64,000 nt of DNA from Salticus scenicus (Eukaryota; Arthropoda; Arachnida; Araneae; Salticidae), in the NCBI GenBank assembly GCA_963930645.1, contig OZ005662.1:75535841-75599840 (forward strand). Reading direction: 5' to 3'. Shown piece by piece: positions 10,020 to 22,312 of this stretch. The notes under the pieces were generated by a model, which saw only the letters and a program-made list of their open reading frames with translations, had not been told where the DNA came from and ran no database searches. How positions within the stretch are numbered: position 1 is the stretch's first letter; each line of letters starts with the position of its first letter. The translations under genes and the position numbers were made by a program.

Positions 10020-10990
10020 CAAATTGTGTCGTTGCCATCATTGACGTCACTCGATCAGCAGATAGCAAAGATTCAGAAGTGTGGCATTGGTTTTCTTAGT
10101 GAGGAACTTGGAAGTCATAATGAAATCTGATGAATGGAAACAGTTTTCACATGAAGATTCTGATCGAGCTCTTGAATACAACTTAAAAGCCCTAGAAATT
10201 GGTTACAAAAAGACGATAGAATAGTTTTTTGCTGAGCTAAACTTTTATAATTTTTTTAAGGCTATTATAAAAAGCAAAACATTCCTTTTGAGATAGATTA
10301 CATTTTCATCCAAATTGTGATTTTTCCATCATTGACGTCACTCGATCAGCAGACAACAATGATTCAGAATTATTAGATGCGGCAGTGGTTTTCTTAGCGA
10401 AGAACTTGAAAGTCATAATGAAATCTGATGAATGGAAACAGTTTTCACGTGAAGATTCTGATCGAGCTCTTGAATACAACTTAAAAGCCCTAGAAATTGG
10501 TTACTAAAAGACGATAGAATAGTTTCATGCTGAGCTAAACGTTTTATAAATTTTGTGAAGCTATTATAAAAAGCAAAACACTCCTTTTCAGATAAATGAC
10601 ATTTTCATTCAAATTGTGTCGTTGCCATCATTGACGTTACTCGATCAGCAGACAACAATGATTCAGAATTATTAGATGCGGCAGTGGTTTTCTTAGCGAA
10701 GAACTTGGAAGTCGTAATGAAATCTGATGAATGGAAACAGTTTTCACGTGAAGATTACGATCGAGCTCTTGAATACAGCTTAAAAGCCCTAGAAATTGGT
10801 TACCAAAAAAACGATAGAATAGTTTCATGCTGAGCTAAACGTTTTATAAATTTTGTAAAGCTATTATAAAAAGCAAAACATTCCTTCTCAGATAAATGAC
10901 ATTTTCATCCAAATTGTGACGTTCACTCGATCAGCAGATAGAAAAGATTGAGAAGTGTGGCCTTGATTTTCTTAGTAAAGAAATTGGAAA
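10020..10990 (+). repeat. Tandem copies of the BTB gene 3' end (period about 291-299 bp)
   Basis: The C-terminal coding part, stop and 3' flank of the BTB exon recur in the same orientation. The anchor GAATGGAAACAGTTTTCAC lies at 9841 (gene), 10132, 10430 and 10729, and a decayed fifth unit ends near 10990. Each unit holds about 60 codons (SADNNDSELLDAAVVFLAKN and onward) and about 100 bp of former 3' sequence. Unit 2 is frameshifted at its start. Unit 3 keeps the frame but ends early at TAC-TAA in place of TAC-AAA. Unit 4 keeps the frame to near the end, then shifts. No acceptor precedes any unit, so they look like non-coding duplicates or extended 3' UTR, not exons. Confidence 0.85.
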
Positions 10991-11038
10991 TTATATGGAA
11001 AAATAAAAAATGGATATAACACACTTAAAATTCCCAAC

Positions 11039-11139
11039 CAGGATGGTTACAGACCCGCCTTTTTTTCTCTGATTCTTCCACCACAATAATTACATGATAA
11101 TTTTTACTTAATTAATGGTGCAAACATACTATTAAAATT

Positions 11140-11188
<49 letters not shown>

Positions 11189-11228
11189 TGAAATAATCAG
11201 GAAAAAAGTGTGGTCTGTGACCACCCTG
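11039..11228. mobile_element. hAT-like MITE containing a (TA)n run
   Basis: Left CAGGATGGTTACAGACC and right GGTCTGTGACCACCCTG are inverted repeats of the CAGGGTGG type seen in hAT elements. A TA microsatellite (about 11146-11184) fills the centre. No clear 8-bp duplication. Confidence 0.6.
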
Positions 11229-11442
11229 ACGACTGAACCCTTGATTATCAATTTAAAGTGCAAAAATTTGGTTTTTTGAAAGAGAGAAATAAAATTTCAT
11301 ATGAGCTAAATATTTTATTAATTTTATAAGATTATAAAAAACAGCAAACCCTTACCGTTAAGGTACATGTGAAATGGTCATACACATTGCCTTTTGATTT
11401 AGAAACAAGGAAGAAGAAGTTTTATTATATGCAATAAGACTT

Positions 11443-11716
11443 TTTTCAATTAAATTATACAGAATAGGAAGAAATTCCGACATTTTTGTGCTTCAGACAG
11501 AAGGAAAAGCAAAAATGCCTTTGGAACACAAAATTATTTTTCTTAGCTATATTCCCATTCTTATAAACCAATTTGTATAGGTATTTCTCGTGAGAAGGAT
11601 GGATAAAACAGCTAATTAAAAAAATTCTAAACATTTTGTCTCCCACTGAGTGATTGTGAATGCCTTTATCAAAATCAAAAGCTTCTACTATGTATACAGA
11701 TATTAAAAGTTTCATT
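11443..11716 (+). pseudogene. Decayed BTB/POZ domain
   Basis: From 11443 the plus strand reads FSIKLYRIGRNSDIFVLQ, then a run ending MPLEHKIIFLSYIPI, before a stop at 11578-11580. This aligns with the BTB start of the nearby genes (helix, G-x-x-SD-I-x-V, then a His-Lys motif and the ILxxxSPVF region). Further on, in a shifted frame near 11685, SFYYVYRY resembles the YLYTG motif. It lies just past the tandem array, suggesting a second BTB gene once stood here. The similarity is patchy, so this is tentative. Confidence 0.4.
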
Positions 11717-12095
11717 AATCAAGATGGTAATTATGAATATTCAAATCGGAAAATTGTATATGCAAAAAAACTTAAGTGTAGACAAAAATGAATGAGCAAA
11801 ATATCAACAGTTCGCTAGAATGAGTGAAATTGGAACAATGAGAAACCAGTGAGTAGTGACGTAACCCAAATCCTCATGTCTACTGCATTGCCGTTCACGT
11901 TAGTACGAGAAATATCTAAATGCTTATTTCCCATTCTTTCATCTCTCACAAAGATCTGATGTGATTGGTTGATAAATATGAAATAATTCGTCATACCACC
12001 ATTTCTTGCAATGGTATCGTCAAATAAGAAATCTCGATAAAGAGAAAAAAAAATGAATGAAATAAAGAACTGTGCACCAAGCAGTACCCCCAGAA

Positions 12096-12287
12096 CAGTG
12101 TTTCCAATCTAGCGGAATTTCCACTAAATTTAGTGGATTTTTGATGCGATCAATGGGAAAAAATAAAGGTTTAGCGGATTGGAATTTACATTGCACTGGT
12201 GCTACAGTATAGGCAACTGAAATTTTAACGGATTTTCATTTTCATGTTTGCTTTTAGCGGGAAAAAAAGTTTGTGTTGGCAACACTG
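12096..12287. mobile_element. hAT-like MITE (CAGTGTTTCCAA termini)
   Basis: Left CAGTGTTTCCAA and right TTGGCAACACTG are inverted repeats; internal TAGCGG motifs repeat on both sides. The flanks CCCCAGAA and CCCTAAAA match at 6 of 8 positions, a possible old 8-bp target duplication. Confidence 0.6.
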
Positions 12288-13403
12288 CCCTAAAACTGCA
12301 ATCCAACCTTTTATTTACAAAAATAATTAAAATTTAATTAATTCCATTTCAGCGATTTATGTTAACGAAAGTTTTTGTCTATTATATTTTTGATACTAGA
12401 GGTATCTGATATTTTCCATTTTCTGCCAACTTTCATCCCAGAAAAACAAACAAACAAACAAACAAAAAAAAAAAATACTCCAACCCTGCACTCAGATTTT
12501 TTCCATTCTTTTTTTTTCCCCTCTCACGCACATCTGAATGTTATAACTTTTCTTTATTAATTTATCCGCTAGTTTGTTGTTGTTATTATTATTATTAATT
12601 ATTATTATTCCAAATTATGGATGGATTTCTTTCATGTTGAATTGTGACGTCAATGTCTTTAGAATGTTTCGAATACTATGTGTTTATATTGCAACATAGT
12701 TTTAGCTTATTTTTTAACCTGCTTGAATCTCAAAAACGTGCATTTAAAAAAAATTAATGCTTTTTTTTTTTTTTTTTTTTTTTTTTGTCATATTTTTGTG
12801 CATTTTTTAGATATATTAACTAATGTAAAAAAAAAAAAAAAAAAAAAACTTTTTATTAATTCGCTAAATTTTCTTATGTCTATTAAATATAAATTAGAAT
12901 TTGTATAATCTTAGTTGCTCATGAGAACTTAAAAATAATTATTTACTAAAAGTTGAAGAATAAGATGCGAAACGAAACTTAAAATAAAAAAAAAAGTTAT
13001 AATGTATACCTTGTCCTAAAGCATATTTTTATGTATACTTGATATATATTTTTTTATTTACTAACTATGACTGCATGCATTACTTTAACTGCAATATTTT
13101 TATAATGTGTTATTAAAATAGCGCACGCTTTTTCAGTAGTGATATGCAAACTTTGTTGTACAAGTTTTTTTTTTTTCTTAAAGACTAGGAGAACTATTAG
13201 TTTCAATCTGGGTAAAAACGTTGTCGCAAGTTTTTGTAGACCAGTTTTGTGTATTTTGAGTTCAGTCGTTACAAATTCGTTACTAAATGAAAGGGGCGAT
13301 TTTTCTGAATTTTTCTGCAAACAGTTTTTCGAAACGACAGTTAGATTATTTTTAAATTAACTAAAGTATGAAATTTAGGTGGCAACAATTCATTTTAATT
13401 CAT
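12288..13403. other. A+T-rich segment without a gene
   Basis: Holds an (AAAC)n run near 12445-12465, a TTA-rich run near 12580-12607 and long T and A homopolymers (12763-12786, 12828-12848). Short frames come from low-complexity sequence. Nothing recognisable. Confidence 0.5.
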
Positions 13404-13625
13404 TAGGGTGGCGACAATCGGGGAAAACAGGGAAATCATGGAAAAATCAGGGTACTTTATCAATCTGGAAATATCAGGGAAAAATCAGGGAATTTTGTAA
13501 AAACACCCCAAAATCATGGAAATTTTCATTTTTGCCCAGCAAGCATGATTGAAAGATTGTCAAACAGGTGTTATAACCATGATTGCACAGGATTGACTAC
13601 TTTTTAATTGAATCTCACCAAGTTA

Positions 13626-13661
<36 letters not shown>

Positions 13662-14016
13662 TATTTTTTTTTTTTTTTATGTTAATATTATGTCGTGCAA
13701 TTAAAATGAGTCATATTTTTATAATTTTGTTAATTTCTCCAAAGTTTTGATTTTTTCATTTTATTTTCCTTTTTGTAAGTGAACAGAGAAAAAAAAATAT
13801 ATAAAAAGATTGAGATATTTTTGCCCATCAGTATAGTTTTTTGAATGTAAGTGGTTTAGCAACCATGTTGCACAAGAGTGTGATGTACACAATATTATAA
13901 AATGTGTATAATGAATGTATATAATAGGTAACAAAAATCATGGAAATTTGTCAAAATTAGTCATGGAAATCATACAAAAATCAGGGAACTTTTTTTCTGA
14001 ATCTCTGTAGCCACCA
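13404..14016. mobile_element. hAT-like non-autonomous element, copy 2
   Basis: Same element and orientation as 7295-7865. It begins TAGGGTGGCGACAATCGGGG and ends CTGTAGCCACCATG. Similarity runs over the whole length except for expanded A and T runs near 13632-13678. Confidence 0.65.
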
Positions 14017-14497
14017 TGTTCATTTCAGTCATTTTAAAAAGTACGTGGCTCAGTTTTACGGCCAAAAAATGAGATAGAAAATTCAAAAATAAAAATTTTA
14101 CAGATTGAAATTAATAGTCCTCCGTACTAAACTAAATTCTGTCTAACAGAATGTTTACTTTTATTTTTCTAATATTTGGTGACATATCGCTGATTTTTCT
14201 ATTTACCTTGTTTGATATTTTATTACATTTTATTATGTTTTTTGCTACTTATAAATGGTTTGTCAATTCTCTCTATATACGTATATTATCTAAATAAATA
14301 CTTTTTTGTACTGCATTGTAGTGTTCATTCAATATTTTTACAAAAATTTATAGCCAATTCTGGAATAAACGGCTTGTAAGCAGTACCTTCACAATGCGCA
14401 TATACAGTGGTGCAAAGAAAGTCAATCAATATGCTAATTTTTCTGTAAATAATCAAGTAGAAATTATGTTTGTGCCAATCGAAGTAAAAAAAAAAAA

Positions 14498-15020
14498 AAA
14501 TCTGGTGTGAAACAACCACACGACTTCCATTACCCACTATTACCCGCATTATATGCACTTTTTTTTTTTTTTTTTTTTTTTTTTGGAGGGGGGAGGGAGA
14601 AGATAATATAATCAGGAGACATAAAATATAGATAACGAAGTAGAAACCTAAAATTTTTCTGGTATAAGAAACTTGATATGCGTAAGACATATAAAACAAT
14701 GTTTACAATAGCGAGTTAAAAAATAAGAAAAAAAAAAGGTAGTTTTTTTTTTTTTTTTTTAATACCAATTTCCGACATCTAAAACTCACCAACCTAAGCA
14801 GGATGACTGTTGATTTTCCTGTAACAATCACGTAATACATGAGAAATGTTATCTAAAATGGATTTATGCAACAATTTTCAAGAAAATCGTTAGAGCCGTT
14901 TTCGAGATACCAACTTTTACCAAAACTTGGCATATACATTAATTACCAAAAAACAGTAATTATATCCAAAAGGATATTTAAAAGGGAGTTAATATGTCGA
15001 GTTAGAAAATAACTTGTAAT
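14498..15020 (-). mobile_element. Hairpin-capped (Helentron-like) element, 3' half
   Basis: This matches the left part of the element at 39876-40832. It carries the 3' hairpin (GGTGTGAAACAACCACAC, about 14503-14520) next to the arm ACTTCCATTACCC, followed by the shared body including AAGAAAATCGTTAGAGCCG. The 5' half is missing; the next element starts soon after. A minus-strand frame at 14325-14699 crosses homopolymers and is not coding. Confidence 0.7.
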
Positions 15021-15256
15021 AGTTCATGGCACGCTTAAATTCTACTGTTTATAGAGGGCCTACCAAAAGATACAGAGCCTAAAACTGTATCTTTGGAATG
15101 CACTGGTATATCTGCAAATTGTAAACGTGTCCTATATGTTTAAGTAGGGTGTCCTATTATTTTTTTTAAATGATGCTGGAGACATAAAGGGTCATTTAGA
15201 AAGCAAATCTTTGAAATTTTAAAGGGACCTATTTTTAAACAGTTGATATACTTTTT

Positions 15257-16225
15257 ACTTTCTCTTACCCATAAGGTAGAGAAAGTATTGTTTTTGGGTC
15301 ATATTTTCTAAAGTGAGTTTTTGTTATATTTACATGTTTTGAGGTCTTCTGAATACAAAAATCATGTTTTTAGCGGTTGGTCTGTGTGTGTGTCTGTCTG
15401 TTATCAGCATATCTCAAGAACAAATTATGGCAGAAAGTTCAAACTTGGTATTCTAAATGTGTATCCTATAAGGATGCTACACTAAACTTTTCGTTAAGAT
15501 CAAGCTAATGGTTCGTGTACAGGGACAATGAAGAGAATTCTAATACATTACGTGTATGGGGGAAATTGCAGGTAAGTAGAGTTTAACTTCTATAGACTGC
15601 ACTGAAACAAATGAAACGAATATATATATTTTTGTAATAGAGATAGTCAACTGGGAAAAAGAAATGTGTATGTAGGAGGCCCCCCTGCCCCCTGGGGGGA
15701 AGTCCCCCTTCGAGGGGAGTAAATTTTTATGATGTTTATCTTTCAAAAGAGCTCGCCAATACCTTTAAAACGAAGGGTTGAACCATCGATCTGCGATAAT
15801 TTAAAATAAAGTTTTCATTTTTTTTCATTTTTTAACAAAAAAAAAAAAAATAATAATAATAATAATAATAATGTAATATTGAGAATAAATTCAACTTTTT
15901 TTTTTTTTTTTTTTTTTTGTTATACTACTTCTCTAATATGGAAATCGTCTGCATTATCATAAAAGATAATTTTTTAAATAATAATTTTAATAAATTATTT
16001 TTTAATAACAGAATTAAATTCTATATAAATGTAGGTGCATTAATGAAACGGGGGGTTCTAACACAGAACTAATTATCATATAAAACTCTTCCGAAGCCTA
16101 ATTTGAATTGTTTAACACAGATTTACATAACAGTACTCGTTATCTTACCTTTTAATCTGCAACCTGTATTTATAGTATTAAATTTCAGGGTAAGAGAAAG
16201 TCGTGTGAGTGACACACCAGATTAT
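15257..16225 (+). mobile_element. Hairpin-capped (Helentron-like) element
   Basis: The 5' end is a hairpin, ACTTTCTCTTACCC (15257-15270) pairing with GGTAGAGAAAGT. The body carries the superfamily motifs ACATGTTTTGAGGTCTTCTG, GCGGTTGGTCTGTGTGTG and ATCTCAAGAACAAAT. Near the 3' end the 5' arm recurs inverted (GGGTAAGAGAAAGT, 16188-16201) followed by a GTGTG/CACAC hairpin (16203-16217). No protein is encoded. The body is homologous to 36707-37374 and to 41468-42305 (opposite strand). Confidence 0.75.
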
Positions 16226-16739
16226 TTCGAAATACACAGTGTTCTTTACTATTGAAATGTCCAGAAGAAGACCTTCGATCAATCATTTAGGAATCAAATA
16301 GATACAGAAGTTAATAAAGGTGCATATTATTTATTTATTCTTTTATTTTTATTTTTTTAAGGATGGAGTAATTACTGTAAATGTTGTTTACGCAGATGCT
16401 TTGAATTTCTATATTTATTATTTAAATGCTTGTTTTAATATCGACTTATTCAACATTTAATTTATGGTATGTTATAGAATTAAAAAAAAAAAAAAAAAAA
16501 ACTATGAATTGTTGTATATGACACCACAAGTGCAAAATTTTGGTCAATCTTCACCAAATATTTCAAGAAATCCTTCAGCGATCAATTTTGCTTTATATTT
16601 TTGTATTTTTTCAGTGTCGTCTTACTTCGTCTTGAAAATCTATTTTGAACCTATTGCAATTTTTTCTTGTGGTGGGGTTACCAAAATCCAAATATGATGT
16701 TCTCTTAATAATGATATTTTCTCTTCTACAGTTTAGTCA

Positions 16740-17338
16740 AATTAATTTTCCAATAGAATCATACATATTCCGGACTTTTAACTATTTTTTAAGTTCATAT
16801 ATTGGATCTTCTATGGCCAAATAAATTAGTCGATCTGGAGGTGCTTCCTATATTTGATCTCGATGATCGTCTAAGTTGATTTTTTGCATCGGCTGTCTGC
16901 CAGGTTTTACTACCGGACATATCAGTAATTTCAATTTCTAACGGTTGTGATTGTTTATTCTTATTTGATAATTTTTCATCTCTAACATTTTCACATAATT
17001 TTTATTCTCAATGAATTGTACGCTTCTTACAATAATGTTTTTTCTTCTTGTTTAAATCCTGTAACCCTTTAAACTTTATTCATATCCCACAAAAATTCTC
17101 TCTTGAGCCCTGTCATCCAATTATTTCATTTACACTTACAGATATAAGCAAATTCTTCACAACCAAAAACGTTTAAATTGATAAATATGGCTTAATTTTA
17201 TTCCAAATTTCGCAAAGAAACTTTTTAATAGATATGTTGAGGAATTTATTTAATAAATAATTTTCTATATGAATTGCTTCCCACAAAATGCTATGTGCAC
17301 TTCTGATAACATTAACCTTGCCTTTTCTACCAGATTTC

Positions 17339-17373
<35 letters not shown>

Positions 17374-17509
17374 CTTGCATCTCCAGTTCGGGGAGGATAA
17401 TAAGGAGAAGTGGGTTCATATTTTATTCCGTTTCCTTTAAGAAAATTTTCCACCTTATTATCTACATTCTTTTGCGTTATCAGATCTTTTTTTTTTTTTT
17501 CAGGCAACC

Positions 17510-17550
<41 letters not shown>

Positions 17551-18150
17551 ATCGCCATATACTGTTTTGCCATAGGCAATACCTCATTTTTATGTTTTGA
17601 AAGGTAAATAGTTGTAATCTTGAATAATTATCAATTAAAGTGAGATAATTCGTTTTTCCACCAATAGAGGATGTTTGAAATGGACCCCAGATGTTTGTGT
17701 GTACTAACTGAAGTACAACTGGTGGGGTGTCGAGATTGCTGAGGATATGGCAAATCTTTTAAATTCAATTTTATGTATGTTTCACCTATGTTTGCAAAAG
17801 TTTATATCTAATCCTGTAGCAATCTGCTTTCGTGCCATTTCCTTTTATATATGCATAATTTTTTTTGACCTAATGTTTTTATGCCATAATGTAACGCAAT
17901 TTTTATTGTCACAGTTATATGCAAGTTTAACATATTTATCAAATGCAAATTTGAGTTATAAAACTTCATACAAATTGCTTTAAGTTTGTTTATATGATGT
18001 TACCCAAACTGTAGGAGGTTAAACCATTATCTTTAGCTGGCTTCTCTACATTGGACATCTGAGTATTTCTCCTTTCTATAAATAAATTCTTGATTTGTAA
18101 TATAGGTTAATGATCCATTATCTATTATCCAAGTCTTTTTATTTACAGTA
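16740..18150 (-). mobile_element. Ty1/copia retrotransposon Pol relic (protease to integrase)
   Basis: Reading the minus strand from high to low coordinates, frame-broken Pol pieces appear in the normal copia order. Near 18145-18030: WIIDNGSLTYITN, like the copia protease WIxDSGA start (Ser changed to Asn). Near 17900: a LWHKN piece like the GAG-pre-integrase LWHxRxGH. Near 17730-17570: LQLVHTNIWGPFQ...SIGGKTNYLTLIDNYSR, the integrase core entry. Near 17450-17270: FLKGNGIKYEPTSPY...NRNLVEKARLML, the conserved end of the integrase core. Near 17100-17040: ERIFVGYE...GYRI, the post-core motif. Stops, shifts and A/T-run insertions interrupt it; reverse transcriptase and LTRs are not seen. It is dead. 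Confidence 0.75.
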
Positions 18151-18269
18151 CCAGCATTAAATGCTAAAATCTTTCATTTTGTTTACACTTAAATTTCCTT
18201 CCTCAACAGAACTATTTGTTTCTTCATTCTTTCTCAATAGTTGAGAATTTGTTTTAAAACAAAGTGTCT

Positions 18270-18490
18270 ATAGTACGACCACGTTTCCTACGACTAGCAG
18301 TGAGGCCGAGTCCAAAAGTTTAGAGGGATGCAAAATTGGCCGAGAGATAGTTATTTGGCAAACATCCAGATATTCGGTGTTTTCTTATCGCTTGTTTTCT
18401 CTGTCACTCCTATTTTAACACTGGACTCGTTCAATCCGCACTTGCGCAGAAGCTTCCATGGTCGCAAGAAATGTGGTTAAAGAATACTTT
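18270..18490 (+). repeat. Dispersed repeat R1, copy 2
   Basis: Homologous to 6770-7010 in the same orientation. It is less interrupted in the 3' part (CTGGACTCGTTCAATCCGCA) and includes a CTTGCGCAGAAGC segment absent from copy 1. Function unknown. Confidence 0.7.
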
Positions 18491-18759
18491 TTAAAACCTT
18501 TTTGTTTAAATGCCGCTGAAGAATTGTTAGTTTTTTTTATTTTTTATGTGTCAGCATTCAAGATTATGTTTTTTCACAAGATAATAAGTACAATATTTGT
18601 TTGTACAATTTCTGTAATTAGAATTTCTGTTCGTGTTATTTTTTGTATTTTATATGATCATTGTATTCAGACTGAGATTAGTATTTTCTAATCAACGATT
18701 ATAATCGTCTATGAGTTTACTTTGTTTATAGGTTGGTCGGTTGGTGTTAATTCAGCTTC

Positions 18760-19012
18760 TGTCACCAAAAAGAAAAAATCATTCCAAGAAACCACAAAGA
18801 TTTTAAGCGCTATTTTCTGACCGCATCCAGTTGAAGAAACAACTGTCATTTTCTGTCACTGAAAAGAAAAAATCATTCCCATAAGCCGTAAAGATTTTAA
18901 GCACTATTTTACTGACTGTATCTAATTGAAGAAAAACTGTCATTTTCTGTCACTAAAAAGAGAAAAATAATTCCATGAAACCACAAAGATTTTAAGCACT
19001 ATTTTACTACGT
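18760..19012 (+). repeat. Three-unit tandem repeat, period about 95 bp
   Basis: The unit starts TGTCACyrAAAAGAAAAAAT and contains AAAGATTTTAAGC; three imperfect copies lie head to tail. Confidence 0.85.
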
Positions 19013-19129
19013 CACTAGGTTAAGAGATGACTGTAAAAATGGTACTAAAGGTAGCTCAGACATAAAAATACTTATTTGCACGACTGGAGTTTATTTTCAC
19101 ACCAATCAATTAGCGTTAGCATTATACAT

Positions 19130-19332
19130 TATTGCCAACTTCCTAATTAATATTACGTTATTTGTACCCGCCTTTTTTTTGTTTTGTTTTTTTTCACCAG
19201 ACTTTTTTTTAAGAGTTTTTTCTCTATTTAATCGTAATTAGATTTGGAGAATGTTATTCTAAAAATAAAGTGGTGTGGAAGAAAGGGAGGGTACAGTACT
19301 ACGGAATATTAATTAGGATGTTGGCAACTATG
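19130..19332. mobile_element. MITE (TTGCCAAC...CCTAATTAATATT), copy 1
   Basis: Left TTGCCAACTTCCTAATTAAT and right ATTAATTAGGATGTTGGCAA are inverted repeats; inside, GTACCCGCC pairs loosely with GGAGGGTAC. A second copy lies at 41067-41258. Non-coding. Confidence 0.8.
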
Positions 19333-19368
19333 GCATTACAACTAATGACAAATGTGGTAACATGACCA

Positions 19369-20871
19369 CAGGCCCATATTATCGCATGGGCAAACCGGGA
19401 CCTTGCCCAGGTGCTCCCAAATCACATAATATTAAATTGCAAAATATTCCCTTTTATTTCAACCAAAATTTAAATATTTATTTATGTTTATGAAATTTGT
19501 CTTTAAAAGGTACTAAACTTTCTAGAAAACTAAATTTTCATTTTGGATATATTCTGCTTTTTCTATTTTTGCTGACTTATCTTGTGCCTAAATACTGGGC
19601 ATACTGTCCTTGAATCAAGAGATGCAGAGTTCATGTCCTAGTTTAGGCAATGAGTTTGTACTGGTTTGAAATTCATTTTAATCAGTAGATCCCGTTGAAA
19701 TTATTCCTAGTGTGTAAAAAAAATGACAGTATAGTTACAAACCAAAGCTGACAAATCTATGGCTACTAAATTTATATGTCAAATCCTGTTTAGTGTAGAT
19801 CAAATGTGCTATGAAGTGCTTCTTTGTTGTCACCTGTCAGACACGATATCATAAGAGGGATTAGCAGAGCAAACCCATTCCATATTGAATTGTGTAGACG
19901 TAGAGCTGGCAACATTAATAGCAATTAAGTCCCCGCCGCTTATTAAAATCGCATTCGTTCTGAGCCAAAGTGATTTTATTAAGCGGCTGATTTTTATATG
20001 CAGCGAACGTTCCAGCCTTTAAGAAAAAGGCATTACTTCTCTGAATTTCGAAAGAAACTTCAAAAGGTAACAAATAATATAATTAGCAAACAATATTAAT
20101 TAATTTTTGGTAGATAATTAAGTAATTGTTTCTTCGATATAAGTAAATTAAACGCATTGTAAGTTTCTATGCTCTTTCGTTAGAGGAAATTCATCATTAC
20201 TTTACCAAAAGTTCACGCTGTTCTTAAAAATTTTAAATCTTTCCGTTTAAACCTCATGAATTATAATAATTTCAAAATAAGAAACAGAAATTGCCTTATA
20301 ATAATTAGAAAAAAAAAAATTCAAATCAAACTTGTATTTTATTACTGCGCTTTGAAAAATCCGTTCCTTGAAATTGTTACGGAGATAAGTTGAGGGGCGT
20401 GTTTAATTTGTAACTGTGCTGCAAGTATAAAATCTTGAACAATGAGCGATAACGAAGGGTTTGTTGTGCTTCGATTTATTTTTCTATTTAAAAAAAAAAA
20501 AATCACAATGTAAAAAAAATTTTTTTTAGAGCGCATAAATGATATTTTTGGCTGCTGGGAAGATATTTTTGAGTTTATTAACCGGCGATGCTGATTTTAT
20601 TAAGCGGCGGCTTTAAAACTAGTTTGTATTGATTTGATTCCGGTCCTGGCAATTTGATCAGATTAAGCGTTTGATTTTATTAGCCAGTGATTTCATTAAG
20701 CAGCGGTTACTGTATATATATATTAACATATTTAAACATCTAGGCTTGAAAATATTTTTTATGCATTGTACATAAGACTCGTCTATCGTATATAAATAAT
20801 GCTCCGACGGTTTTGAGGGGGGCCCCAATTTCGCTTTGCCCAGGGCCCCAATCTGTCATGATCGGGGCCTG
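19369..20871. mobile_element. hAT-like element with 8-bp target duplication
   Basis: The ends are CAGGCCCATATTATCGC and, reverse-complemented, CAGGCCCCGATCATGAC. The flanks are CATGACCA (19361-19368) and CATGGCCA (20872-20879), matching at 7 of 8. hAT elements make 8-bp duplications and start CAGG/CAGN. No transposase frame is present; the interior is occupied by another element (about 19921-20712). Confidence 0.8.
19921..20712. mobile_element. Nested TA-flanked element with AAGCGGCGG motifs
   Basis: The right end reads ATTAAGCAGCGGTTACTG next to TA; the left end (AAGTCCCCGCCGCTTATTAA) is a diverged inverted copy. TTATTAAGCGGC motifs recur at 19978 and 20597. The pogo/Tigger-like assignment is a guess from the CAGTAACCGC terminus. 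It lies inside the hAT-like element. Confidence 0.45.
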
Positions 20872-20879
20872 CATGGCCA

Positions 20880-22223
20880 TGTTTTTTATAAAACGGAGCA
20901 ATTTTTTTTTTTTTTTTTTTTTTTAACCAAATTGCGACGTCACAAGAAATTGCTGATAAATTTTTAAATTAATATGAAATAAAATGAGTGATTTAGAATT
21001 TTGTTAAGATTCCATGTTCTACTAAAATATGAAAATACATAACAGTAGTAATGTATAGCAAAAAGAATTCTTTAGTTCTCATCATTCTATGCCGAGTTTT
21101 ATGCGTTTATATTTATGAACAAATGTTAAATCTATTTTAAAATGAAATTTTTTGAACATCATTTACTAAAAACTAATTTTTGTGTAGTTCAGTTCAGTTT
21201 AAAATTTTCTGTGCATCTTATTTTTTTATTAAATCTTCATGAAACTTCATTTGATGATTTTATACATATATCTTAGCATAAAACATTGTAAAACTTTAAA
21301 ATCTTGAAATAAAATAAATAAATAAATAAAAATAGTAATAATAATAAAATAAAATATTTTCGGAAGAAAAAAAAAAAAAAAGATAAAAAAAAATTCTGTT
21401 TATATTCATTGTAAACAAAATTTAATTTAGAACTGCATGATTTTTTTTTTTTTTTTTAAATCTAATCTCCCACATGAGTATGAGTATGCAGTAACTGTGC
21501 TCATACCCTAGCATCGACTACTATACTCATTTTTTAAAATTTCTTTGGTTTAGCATGGGAGCCGTTTCGTGGCTTTTATTTATCTTTTATTTTACTTGTT
21601 TTTTGTTTGTTTGTTTGTTATTTTGACGATGAATTAAAATGGGTACCGCAATTGCGTAAGTAACCTTAGCCCGAAATGTCCGAGCTAATTCGGTGCCAAA
21701 TTTCAAATTTCGGAAAGGGGCTCTACACTGAAGCTGTTCTATTTCTTTACCACGATTTTTGTCAATTTTATAACTTTAAAGTTAAAATGGAGTATTTTAT
21801 TTAATATTTTCTGAATTAATTATCCGACTGAACTACTCGTTTATTTAAGGTGTAGGTAATACAAGAAATGTTAACAACGCAAAATCTCTAATTGAAAGAA
21901 ATAAACTTGTCATACTAAAAATAAATTTTTCGATAGTTATGACTGTAAATAAAAGAATTTCAACTGAATGTTATCGAAATCATCTAAATCTACTTGTAAA
22001 ATACTTTTGAAAATCTGAATCAAAAATTAATGTGCAAAGAGTATTTTGAAATTTAACAATTAATTAATAAATTAATGTCTAAATTATAATGTGAATGTAA
22101 TTTTAATATAGAATTTCTCATCTCTAAATAAGACTGTATAATATAGATTTATAATCGTAGTTTATTTATTTTTAAGTTAATAAAATTAAACATAATTTAC
22201 ACGTCTCATTATTATATTAAAAC
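20880..22223. other. A+T-rich segment without a gene
   Basis: Holds T and A homopolymers (20901-20924, 21367-21381, 21441-21457), short AATA repeats (21310-21350) and an ATGAGTATGAGTATG stretch near 21475. I see no gene, TIR or target duplication. Confidence 0.5.
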
Positions 22224-22312
22224 CAATGTAACATTTAAAATGAGATAAAAAAAAAATATACAAAAATTTAAAACTTTAAAAATACTTTTTAATTAAAAAC
22301 ATTAAAACACAA

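Noticed and set aside
12678..12908. Frame with runs of Phe and Lys
   Set aside because: Produced by T and A homopolymers.
17265..17579. 104-codon minus frame with long lysine runs taken as a gene
   Set aside because: The lysines come from A-run insertions; the rest is copia integrase, annotated as a relic.
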